A DNA stretch of 21,350 bases from UBA11373 sp035291545 (GTDB lineage: Bacteria; Actinomycetota; Acidimicrobiia; Spongiisociales; UBA11373), in contig DATDRW010000068.1 in NCBI GenBank assembly GCA_035291545.1, positions 1 through 21,350 on the forward strand. The letters run 5' to 3'. Positions 1-5,814 of this stretch are shown here, piece by piece. The position numbers and the translations under genes were made by a program. Position 1 is the stretch's first letter. Every line of letters begins with the position of its first letter. Under the pieces are notes generated by a model. It did no database searches. It saw nothing but the letters and a program-made list of their open reading frames with translations, and was not told where the DNA came from.

Positions 1-449
1 ACACCGCCCAGGACGTGGGAAAGGCGATCAACCCGCAGGCGGTCATCGGTCAAATCGAGGGCGGGATCATGCAGGGGGTGGGTCTGGCCGTGATGGAGGA
101 GATCGTGCTGGACCGCGGCGTGATGAAGAACGCCTCGTTCAGCGACTACCTGCTCCCCACGTTCCTCGACGCCCCCGACGTCGAGGCGATCCTCATCGAG
201 CAGCCCGACCATTGGGGCCCATTCGGGGCCAAGGGGGTTGGTGAGCCCCCGACGATCTCGTCGACGGCCGCGGTCGTGTCTGCGATCCGCAACGCCACCG
301 GCCGCCCGCTGACCCGGGTCCCGGTGCGGCCCGAGGACATCGTCTTCGGAAGCCACCAGTCGCCAGCCTCCAGCAACGACCCACCGGACGGCGCACGGTC
401 GGACTCCCGGCCGCGCCGGCGCGGTACCCGGCGCAAGCCGAACCGATGA
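1..449 (+). CDS. Xanthine dehydrogenase/aldehyde oxidase-family molybdopterin-binding large subunit, C-terminal fragment
   Basis: The gene enters from the left edge; its frame starts at base 3 and it ends in TGA at 447-449. The visible 148 or so residues are the end of the molybdopterin-binding subunit of a molybdenum hydroxylase, an enzyme that hydroxylates purines, aldehydes or aromatic heterocycles. The segment GQIEGGIMQGVG and the motif GAKGVGEPP are characteristic. The glutamate of GVGEPP (codon 243-245) is the family's catalytic base. After the last family-like stretch (near EDIVFG) comes a basic, disordered tail of about 35 residues rich in Arg, Pro and Ser. The stop overlaps the next gene's ATG (ATGA), so the two are translationally coupled. 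The substrate cannot be read from this fragment. The partner FAD and 2Fe-2S subunits would lie to the left, outside the window. Family assignment is firm; exact enzyme is not. Confidence 0.9.
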   Translation, partial: TAQDVGKAINPQAVIGQIEGGIMQGVGLAVMEEIVLDRGVMKNASFSDYLLPTFLDAPDVEAILIEQPDHWGPFGAKGVGEPPTISSTAAVVSAIRNATGRPLTRVPVRPEDIVFGSHQSPASSNDPPDGARSDSRPRRRGTRRKPNR

Positions 450-1564
450 CCCGCATCGCCGTCATCGGGGGCGGCATCGCCGGCACGTCGGCGGCCTACG
501 AACTCGCCGCCGGCGTCGAGGTCACCCTCTTCGAGCAGGAGTCGACCTGCGGCTATCACTCCACCGGACGTTCTGCCGCGCTGTTCACGGAGTGTTACGG
601 CGACCCGATCGTGCGCCGCCTCGCCATGGCGAGCCGGTCGTTCCTCGAACAGCCCCCACCGGGTTTCACCGACGACCCCATCCTCCGCCCCCGCGCCGTC
701 ATGTTCATCGCCACCACGGCGCAAGAGTCTTCCCTGGCCGAGGCACTTCCCGGGTACCGGGCGATGGTGCCCGCGGTCCACGGGGTCGACGCCGCCGAAG
801 CGGTCGCGCGCTGTCCGATCCTCGATCCCGCGGTGATCGCCGGCGGCATCGTCGAACCGGAAGCCAGGGACATCGACGTGCACGCTCTCCATCTCGGTTT
901 CCAGCGTGGGATCCGGGAGCGGGGGGGACGGATCGTCACCTCGTCGGGGGTGACGGGGCTGTCTCCCGAGGGGGACGGCTGGGTCGTGGAGACCGCGACG
1001 GCGCGCCACCGTGTCGACGTGGTGGTCGACGCCGCCGGGGCGTGGTGCGACGCGATCGGCGCCATGGCGGGTTCGACGGGGATCGGCCTCGTCCCCAAGC
1101 GCCGCACCGCCTTCACCTTCGCCCCGCCCACCGGAGCCGCCCCGGACGGGTGGCCGATGATCCTCGACGTCGACGAGCAGTTCTACTTTCGACCCGAGGG
1201 GGTTCATTTGCTCGCCTCGCCCTGCGACGAGACCCCGATGGAGCCGCACGACGTAAGGCACGAGGAGATCGACGTCGCCCTCGGCATCTCCCGGGTCGAG
1301 GCGGTCACGACGATGCGGATCCGCTCGGTGGCCCACGCCTGGGCGGGCCTGCGCTCGTTCGTGGCCGACCATCGACCCGTCAACGGATGGGATCCGGACC
1401 TCCCGGGTTTCTACTGGGTGGCGGGTCAGGGCGGGTTCGGGATCAAGACCTCTCCGGCCATGGGCCGGTTCGCGGCAGGGATGATCCTCCACGGCGCCCC
1501 ACCCCCGGACCTGTCCGCGGCCGGCCTCAGCGCCGAGGCGTTGGGAGTCGCCAGGTTGCGTTGA
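446..1564 (+). CDS. FAD-dependent amino acid oxidoreductase, D-arginine dehydrogenase (DauA)-like
   Basis: This is a 372-aa DAO-superfamily flavoenzyme. The N-terminal FAD dinucleotide motif GGGIAG lies at residues 8-13 with the acidic strand end at E30. Then come GYHSTGRSAA (36-45), PKRRTAF, and near the C-terminus AGLRSFVAD and GQGGFGIKTSPAMG. Order and spacing match Pseudomonas D-arginine dehydrogenase along the whole length. Such enzymes oxidise D-amino acids to imino acids and pass electrons to a quinone-like acceptor. By alignment to the DauA sequence from memory, Tyr53 is kept (Y51), but His48 is Leu46 and the guanidinium-binding Glu87 is Val85. The substrate is therefore probably a neutral amino acid or another amine rather than D-arginine. 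The ATG overlaps the upstream stop, so it is expressed with the molybdenum hydroxylase. Confidence 0.85.
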   Translation: MTRIAVIGGGIAGTSAAYELAAGVEVTLFEQESTCGYHSTGRSAALFTECYGDPIVRRLAMASRSFLEQPPPGFTDDPILRPRAVMFIATTAQESSLAEALPGYRAMVPAVHGVDAAEAVARCPILDPAVIAGGIVEPEARDIDVHALHLGFQRGIRERGGRIVTSSGVTGLSPEGDGWVVETATARHRVDVVVDAAGAWCDAIGAMAGSTGIGLVPKRRTAFTFAPPTGAAPDGWPMILDVDEQFYFRPEGVHLLASPCDETPMEPHDVRHEEIDVALGISRVEAVTTMRIRSVAHAWAGLRSFVADHRPVNGWDPDLPGFYWVAGQGGFGIKTSPAMGRFAAGMILHGAPPPDLSAAGLSAEALGVARLR

Positions 1565-1625
1565 GGACTCTTGTGATAAAGCCTGCAGCCTGCCGCGCGG
1601 CTGTGGCAGGACCAGGGATTCGGGC

Positions 1626-1661
1626 GTCACGCGTGACATGCCTGCCCTCGCTGGAGATGAT
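1626..1661 (+). promoter_or_regulatory. Candidate promoter with overlapping 12-bp palindrome
   Basis: A perfect palindrome GTCACGCGTGAC (1626-1637) overlaps a -35-like GTGACA (1633-1638). This is followed after 17 bp by GATGAT (1656-1661) as a weak -10. The arrangement would let a dimeric regulator block the promoter of the PLP enzyme at 1721. The palindrome is seen directly; promoter and operator roles are inferred. Confidence 0.4.
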
Positions 1662-1720
1662 TCGGATTACATTGGGAGAGCACGGGCTGCAGTCGCGCCA
1701 CCGCCATCCAGGAGGACACC

Positions 1721-2983
1721 ATGGCGAAGTGGAGCGACATCGATCCGGCGGAGCTCCATCCCGAGAGCCTGATGATGACCTACGGCTTCCGGCCGGAGTG
1801 GTCCGAGGGAGCCGCCTCTCCCCCGATCTTTCAGACCTCGACCTTCGTGTTTCCGTCGGCAGCCGTCGGCGCCCGCTGTTTCGAGATCGCCTATGGGCTC
1901 TCCGAACCGCGTCCCGACGAGCACCCCGATCTGATCTACTCGCGGCTCAACAACCCGAACCTCGAGATCGCCGAGCAACGACTCGCCCTCTGGGACGACG
2001 CCGAGACGGCGGCGCTCTTCGTCAGCGGGATGGCGGCGATCACGACCGCGCTGTGGGCGCATCTCCGGCCCGGCGATGTCGTGGCGGCCTCCTCCCCGAT
2101 CTACGGGGGCACCCATCATTTCATCGAAACGGTGCTGCCCCAGTACGGCATCGAATTCGTCCGGTTCGACCATCACGCCACGGCGGCGGACGTCGCCGCC
2201 CGCATCACCGCCACCGAGCGCCGGCTCGGGATCGTGTACGCCGAGACCCCGGCCAACCCGACGAACGACCTCATCGATCTCCAGATGTTGGCCGCCGTCG
2301 CCGCCCGCTTCTCCACTCCCGACCACAAGGTGCCGCTGGCGGTCGACAACACCTTCCTCGGACCGGTGTTCCAGCTGCCCCTCGACCACGGCGCCGACAT
2401 CGTCCTCTACTCGGCGACCAAGTACCTGGGCGGACACGGCGACCTCATCGCCGGCGCTGCGCTCGGCTCCCGCGTGATGATCGATCCGATCCGGGCGATG
2501 CGGACCTTCACCGGAAACATGATGACCCCCTTCACCGCCTGGCTGCTGATGCGGAGCATGGCGACCCTTCGGCTCCGCATGGAGCGCCAGGCCGACAACG
2601 CTCGGAGGGCGGCCGACTTCCTGCGCGACCACCCCAAGGTGAAGTCCGTCAACTACCTGGGCCATCTCGCCGCGGGTGATCCCCGCCACGACCTGTTCAA
2701 GCGGCAGTGCCTCGGCGCCGGAGGCATGATCTCGTTCGAGGTGGTGGGCGGCCAGGACGAGGCGTACCGGTTCCTCGACGCCCTCCGCTTGTTCAAACTC
2801 GCCGTGAGCCTGGGCTCGGTCGACTCGCTCGCCGAACACCCGTGCACCATGACCCATTGCGAGGCGGGCAAGGAGGCCAACGCCGCCAAAGGGATCACCG
2901 AGAGCCTGATCCGCCTCTCGATCGGGGTCGAGCACCCCGACGACCTCATCGCGGACATGGCGCAGGCGCTGGAAGAGGTGTAG
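1721..2983 (+). CDS. Cystathionine gamma-synthase / methionine gamma-lyase-family PLP enzyme
   Basis: This 420-aa protein belongs to the Cys/Met metabolism PLP-dependent family (fold type I), which does gamma-replacement or gamma-elimination on homoserine esters, cystathionine or methionine. Family signposts are YSRLNNPNLEIAE (phosphate contact), ETPANPTN, VDNTF and YSATKYLGGHGD, where K234 is the Schiff-base lysine. The segment SLGSVDSLAEHPCTMTH near the C-terminus is the usual substrate-carboxylate region. GGAGG at 1711-1715 lies 5 nt before the ATG, so the start is well supported. YSRLNNPN replaces the commoner YSRYGNPT, which marks a side branch of the family, so synthase versus lyase activity is undecided. 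It follows the flavoenzyme by 156 bp and appears to have its own promoter. A shared role in amino acid catabolism is plausible but inferred. Confidence 0.88.
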   Translation: MAKWSDIDPAELHPESLMMTYGFRPEWSEGAASPPIFQTSTFVFPSAAVGARCFEIAYGLSEPRPDEHPDLIYSRLNNPNLEIAEQRLALWDDAETAALFVSGMAAITTALWAHLRPGDVVAASSPIYGGTHHFIETVLPQYGIEFVRFDHHATAADVAARITATERRLGIVYAETPANPTNDLIDLQMLAAVAARFSTPDHKVPLAVDNTFLGPVFQLPLDHGADIVLYSATKYLGGHGDLIAGAALGSRVMIDPIRAMRTFTGNMMTPFTAWLLMRSMATLRLRMERQADNARRAADFLRDHPKVKSVNYLGHLAAGDPRHDLFKRQCLGAGGMISFEVVGGQDEAYRFLDALRLFKLAVSLGSVDSLAEHPCTMTHCEAGKEANAAKGITESLIRLSIGVEHPDDLIADMAQALEEV

Positions 2984-3015
2984 GAGCAGGTAGCAGGAGT
3001 CGGCGACGTCAGTGG

Positions 3016-3028
3016 CCCCTCGGGACCC
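3016..3028. repeat. 13-bp direct repeat, left copy
   Basis: CCCCTCGGGACCC occurs here and again at 5173-5185, on either side of the lower-GC sigma/FtsX-like cassette. It could mark the ends of an inserted segment. Chance cannot be excluded at this base composition. Confidence 0.35.
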
Positions 3029-3120
3029 CTGTCAGGACATCACCAGCCTCCGAGTTCCGTTCGTCCTGGCGATTACGCCGTGAGTGGGCGTTCAGATTCC
3101 TGTCACAGATTCCGGGTGGT

Positions 3121-3145
3121 TGTGCGTGTTACTGGATGACACACA
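3121..3145. promoter_or_regulatory. Imperfect inverted repeat upstream of the sigma gene
   Basis: TGTGCGTGT (3121-3129) faces the imperfect reverse complement within TGACACACA (3137-3145), 22 to 46 nt before the sigma factor start. The remaining spacer 2984-3166 shows no clear -35/-10 or terminator. The site could be an operator or only a fortuitous repeat. Confidence 0.2.
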
Positions 3146-3166
3146 GCCCAGCTGGGGACGGATGAT

Positions 3167-3697
3167 GTGGCGATCGATCTAAAGGTTGGAGCGGTAAACC
3201 CCACGGGCAAGGGCTTCGCTGAAGAGTTCGAGTCCTTCTACGCCCGGGAACGGCGGTCGGTCCTGGGCTTGGCATACGTGCTTTCCGGGAGTCGGTCAGG
3301 GGCGGAGGACCTGGCCCAGGAGGCCTTTGTGGCGGCGTATCGCAGCTGGGAGCAGGTTTCGGGTTACGACGATCCCGGGGCGTGGGTCCGCCGCGTGGTT
3401 GCGAACCGGGCGACATCATGGCTCCGCCGCAGGGCGGCAGAAGCGAGGGCACTGATTCGACTCGGGGGGCAAAACTACGCCATCCCTCCGCTTGATCCCG
3501 AGGCGGGACTGATTTGGCGAGAGGTGCGTCGCCTCCCGCTACGACAGGCCCAGGCGGTCGCACTCCGTTACCTCGATGGCCAGGAAGTCTCAGACATCGC
3601 GCGAATTCTTGAGTGCTCCGAGAACACGGTCCACACCCACCTTCGACGTGGCAGGGAATCCCTCTCCCGTCGACTTGCCGATAGGGAGCGACTATGA
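3167..3697 (+). CDS. ECF-type RNA polymerase sigma factor
   Basis: This 176-aa two-domain sigma-70 protein has the normal ECF length. Region 2 spans about residues 22-90 (FYARERRSVLGLAY, then GAEDLAQEAFVAAYRSW, then DPGAWVRRVVANRA). Region 4 spans about 118-172, with the helix-turn-helix ILECSENTVHTHLRRGRESL. It would redirect RNA polymerase to a small regulon. The start is GTG, with GGGGAC about 9 nt upstream; the two ATGs just before it are in another frame and stop at once. Its stop overlaps the ATG of the following membrane protein (ATGA), the usual layout for a sigma factor and its regulator. Base composition is lower in GC than the flanking genes. Family assignment is firm; the signal and regulon are unknown. 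Confidence 0.92.
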   Translation: MAIDLKVGAVNPTGKGFAEEFESFYARERRSVLGLAYVLSGSRSGAEDLAQEAFVAAYRSWEQVSGYDDPGAWVRRVVANRATSWLRRRAAEARALIRLGGQNYAIPPLDPEAGLIWREVRRLPLRQAQAVALRYLDGQEVSDIARILECSENTVHTHLRRGRESLSRRLADRERL

Positions 3698-4962
3698 AAA
3701 CCATCGACGACCGGCTGGAACATGCTGCAGAAGAAGTGCGGCAAAGGGTCGCTGAGGTGCCGACCCGCGGGACGGGCGCGGCTGCGCGGCATCTCCGAGT
3801 CGTTCGGGTCGTGCAGGTCGGAGCCGTCGTGGCCCTCGTATTGGCGATGATCGGCGCGAGTCTCTTGCTTGATCCCACCGCATCGCCCCGCGGGTTCGTG
3901 GCACCTGCCGGGGAACCGGATCGCGAGGCCGACCTCTTTGTTTGGTTCCACTCGGACATCGACTCCGTTACGGCGCAGCTAGCCGCGGCGGACGTCGCCA
4001 CGTGGGAGGGCGTCGAGTACGCATCATTCTGGGGCGCCGACCAGACCCTCCAGGAATTCGCTGAGCTCTTCCCCGATCAGCCCTCGCTAATCGAGATCGT
4101 CGAGCAGGATCCGTCGGTCCTGCCTGCGTCAATACGGATCTGGGTCGGCCCAAACGCGGATACCGACGAACTGGTCGAGCTTGCTCGACAGACCTTTCCC
4201 GACGCCGTGGCGGTGGGAACCCGCGAACAGCGAAGTGCCCTCGAGACCGGAATCGTCACATCTGGGGCCACCACCACTATCGCCGTGCCAACCGAGCTCG
4301 AGCAGGCGGGGACGGACCTCCAGAACGCAATCCTCGCTGACGGCAAGGTCAGCCGGGATGAGTTCGTGCGGGCAGTCGCTCGAATGGCGGCATGCATGAC
4401 AGACCACGGCCTGACCGGCGTGACATGGTCGGTTGATGATGCCGGAGGAGGCTGGTCGAGCGGGTACAACTCGCCCGCCGACGACGCTGCCGAACAGGCC
4501 ATCGACCACCTGTGTTACTACAGCTACGTCGACCGGGTGAGCCTCAGTACTCAATGGGCACCGACCGAGCTCACAGCAGCGGTCGCCGCATTTCTCCCAG
4601 TCCTGGAGGAACTCGACGCCCAGGTGGTCGCTCTCCTGAACCGAGCCAATCAGATCGAGTACAACTGGGAGAACCGCCAGGCGACATTCGCCAGCACGAC
4701 GAACGCCTTGACCTCACTCCATGCCGACCTTGAGACATGGGCAGCCTCAGTCGTGGGGCGCACCGATGTCCCGTCCGATCTGGAGCCGGCGTATGCCGTG
4801 CTAGTTGACGAAGCCAGCGACCTCCCGGGCGCGGCTGAGGCGATTCTCCTCGGCGTCCAAGCGCCCGACAATGGCACCCAGCGCCGGACCGCCGTCACGG
4901 TGTTCGTTCAGGAGACCCTGGACGTCGTCTACGCCATCGATACTCTCCGGCGCGGCGGGTAG
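3694..4962 (+). CDS. Single-pass membrane protein with FtsX-extracellular-like domain, putative anti-sigma partner
   Basis: This 422-aa protein is translationally coupled to the sigma factor. Residues 1-40 are a short basic and acidic cytoplasmic tail with no zinc-binding anti-sigma motif. Residues 42-59 form one membrane helix. Residues 80-155 resemble the extracellular domain of FtsX: an aromatic strand (LFVWFHSDI), a middle YASFWGADQTLQEFAELF, and DPSVLPASIRIWVG, close to the family's signature before the last strand. Residues 210-270 carry AACMTDHG and a later Cys (LCYYSY), a pattern seen in secreted actinobacterial proteins and a possible disulfide. The rest is helical and may form coiled coil. 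In FtsX this domain contacts cell wall hydrolase partners, so sensing of wall state is a reasonable guess. Anti-sigma activity is inferred from gene order only. Confidence 0.7.
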   Translation: MKTIDDRLEHAAEEVRQRVAEVPTRGTGAAARHLRVVRVVQVGAVVALVLAMIGASLLLDPTASPRGFVAPAGEPDREADLFVWFHSDIDSVTAQLAAADVATWEGVEYASFWGADQTLQEFAELFPDQPSLIEIVEQDPSVLPASIRIWVGPNADTDELVELARQTFPDAVAVGTREQRSALETGIVTSGATTTIAVPTELEQAGTDLQNAILADGKVSRDEFVRAVARMAACMTDHGLTGVTWSVDDAGGGWSSGYNSPADDAAEQAIDHLCYYSYVDRVSLSTQWAPTELTAAVAAFLPVLEELDAQVVALLNRANQIEYNWENRQATFASTTNALTSLHADLETWAASVVGRTDVPSDLEPAYAVLVDEASDLPGAAEAILLGVQAPDNGTQRRTAVTVFVQETLDVVYAIDTLRRGG

Positions 4963-5078
4963 GAGCGGCGGTCCAACTATCGGCACATTCGCCTTTAGCG
5001 AGCCAGCACCGGCACCCACCGAGCGACTCAGTGAGCAGCCCGCCCAGCCCACGCCAACCTGGGCGTTCCCTGGGCGCC

Positions 5079-5105
5079 CCCGGCTTCGCCGGGTCACCCG
5101 TGACC
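5079..5105 (+). terminator. Pair of hairpins after the FtsX-like gene
   Basis: CCCGGC (5079-5084) and GCCGGG (5088-5093) form a perfect 6-bp stem around TTC. GGTCAC (5092-5097) and GTGACC (5100-5105) form a second, overlapping and mutually exclusive stem. No T-run follows, so these are weak or Rho-aided terminator candidates. A third stem, GCGAGC/GCTCGC, lies at 5135-5149. Confidence 0.35.
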
Positions 5106-5133
5106 GGTGTGCTGATATCTGATCAAATCGGGT
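5091..5133. repeat. Repeat flanking the Lys/Pro/Trp-rich gene, copy 1
   Basis: GGGTCACCCG (5091-5100) and TGACCGGTGTG (5101-5111) recur at 5718-5741 in the same orientation, with 3 bp inserted and one mismatch. In addition, GATCAAATCGGGT (5121-5133) is the exact reverse complement of 5723-5735. The two copies bracket the gene at 5258-5668. Confidence 0.55.
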
Positions 5134-5172
5134 AGCGAGCGTCGCTCGCCCTGGTGAAGTTGAGGTCAGGGA

Positions 5173-5185
5173 CCCCTCGGGACCC
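5173..5185. repeat. 13-bp direct repeat, right copy
   Basis: Second copy of CCCCTCGGGACCC (first at 3016-3028). It lies just beyond the second stop codon (5189-5191) of the convergent Lys/Pro/Trp-rich frame. Confidence 0.35.
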
Positions 5186-5188
5186 TCC

Positions 5189-5257
5189 CTACGGGCGCCG
5201 CTCCTTGGCCTTGTTCTTGGCGTCCCCAGCGACGTCCTTGGTCTTCTCCCAAGCCTT
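5189..5257 (-). pseudogene. In-frame continuation of the repeat protein beyond its TAG stop
   Basis: After TAG (5258-5260) the same frame reads KAWEKTKDVAGDAKNK and on to KERRP, 22 residues, before a second TAG at 5189-5191. The sequence is clearly another degenerate repeat unit and is still free of frameshifts. Either a nonsense mutation cut off the ancestral C-terminus or the amber codon is sometimes read through. The first is the simpler reading. Confidence 0.6.
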
Positions 5258-5668
5258 CTAGGAGACGTCCTTGGGCTTCTCCCAGGGCTTCTCGGCCGGC
5301 GGGACCATCTTCTCCGTGGCGTCTGCGGGGACGTCCCAGGGCTTGGCGGAGACGTCCTTGGGCTTCTCCCATGGCTTGGCGGGGACGTCCTTGGGCTTCT
5401 CCCAGGGCTTCGCCGGGACGTCCTTGGGCTTGTCCCAGACGTTCCCGGGGGTGTACGTGGTCTTCTCCCAGGGCTTCTCGGCCGGCGGGACCATCTTGTC
5501 CTTGGCGTCTGCGGCGACATCTCTGGGCTTGTCCCAGAGGTTTGGCGTCATCGGAGCGGCCAGGGCCGTTCCCATCGGAGCAGTGGCCGGTGCGGTCTTG
5601 GCCTTGGCCGCTGCGGTTGTGGCCTTCTTCACGGGCTTGGAGCCCTTCGTCTTTCTTGCGACCACCAT
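5258..5668 (-). CDS. Lys/Pro/Trp-rich repeat protein with 11-residue period (LEA-like), unknown function
   Basis: This is a 136-aa hydrophilic protein without membrane segments or a signal peptide. Residues 1-42 are Lys/Ala/Thr-rich. From residue 45 on, units of the type KPWEKPKDVPA repeat, with Trp at 45, 67, 78, 89, 100 and 111 (an 11-residue period) and at 129. Two longer copies, KMVPPAEKPWEK at 58-69 and 120-131, come from near-identical DNA 186 bp apart. Hendecad repeats rich in Lys and Asp recall group 3 LEA and other desiccation proteins, but the Pro and Trp content is unusual, so the function is open. The start is secure: GGGAGG lies 7 nt upstream, and a -10 TATGCT (5695-5700) with TGACCC 17 bp further out. 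The frame continues past the amber stop for 22 codons. Confidence 0.72.
   Translation of the reverse strand: MVVARKTKGSKPVKKATTAAAKAKTAPATAPMGTALAAPMTPNLWDKPRDVAADAKDKMVPPAEKPWEKTTYTPGNVWDKPKDVPAKPWEKPKDVPAKPWEKPKDVSAKPWDVPADATEKMVPPAEKPWEKPKDVS
5276..5517. repeat. Internal DNA repeats of the Lys/Pro/Trp-rich gene
   Basis: A 36-bp identical stretch (5276-5311 and 5462-5497) is followed by about 20 bp of near identity. Between them lie 33-bp units each coding one 11-residue repeat. The high DNA identity, not only protein similarity, points to recent duplication or slippage. Confidence 0.75.
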
Positions 5669-5694
5669 CGAACCTCCCAGTTGTCGGTCTCCTC

Positions 5695-5728
5695 AGCATA
5701 CGCCTGAGCGCCGGTCTGGGTCACCCGA
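5695..5728 (-). promoter_or_regulatory. Promoter of the Lys/Pro/Trp-rich gene
   Basis: On the minus strand TATGCT (5695-5700) is a good -10, with TGACCC (5718-5723) 17 bp upstream as a -35. The -35 lies inside repeat copy 2 (5718-5741), so the repeat may also be a regulator site. The predicted leader is about 20 nt and includes the Shine-Dalgarno. Confidence 0.45.
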
Positions 5729-5741
5729 TTTGATCGGTGTG
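5718..5741. repeat. Repeat flanking the Lys/Pro/Trp-rich gene, copy 2
   Basis: GGGTCACCCG (5718-5727) and TGATCGGTGTG (5731-5741) match copy 1 at 5091-5111. ACCCGATTTGATC (5723-5735) is the inverted match of 5121-5133. The core CCGAT-TTG-ATCGG is a small palindrome. Confidence 0.55.
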
Positions 5742-5799
5742 GCTTGGTGTACTTGGCGAGCCCATCGTCCATCGTCGGGGCCTCCGCCCACCTGACACC

Positions 5800-5805
5800 T
5801 AACCT
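5800..5805 (+). promoter_or_regulatory. -10 box TAACCT of a probable leaderless promoter
   Basis: TAACCT ends 9 nt before the ATG at 5815, and the stretch between has no Shine-Dalgarno. Transcription would begin at or within a few bases of the start codon. Confidence 0.45.
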
Positions 5806-5814
5806 CGCCCTCGC

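Noticed and set aside
1589..1610. CCTGCC...GGCAGG inverted repeat as a terminator after the flavoenzyme
   Set aside because: Six-bp stem with a 10-nt loop and no T-run; too weak to call.
146..1639. 497-codon antisense frame
   Set aside because: Exact shadow of the flavoenzyme on the other strand, with low-complexity composition.
592..2679. Very long plus-strand open frame of 695 codons across the flavoenzyme and PLP genes
   Set aside because: Arg/Gly/Pro/His-rich composition, no domain, and out of frame with two clear genes; typical of high-GC shadow frames.
5271..5795. Plus-strand frame with Gly/Phe/Ser/Leu repeats opposite the Lys/Pro/Trp-rich gene
   Set aside because: No Shine-Dalgarno or promoter; the minus-strand frame has both. 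The repeat is only the antisense reading.
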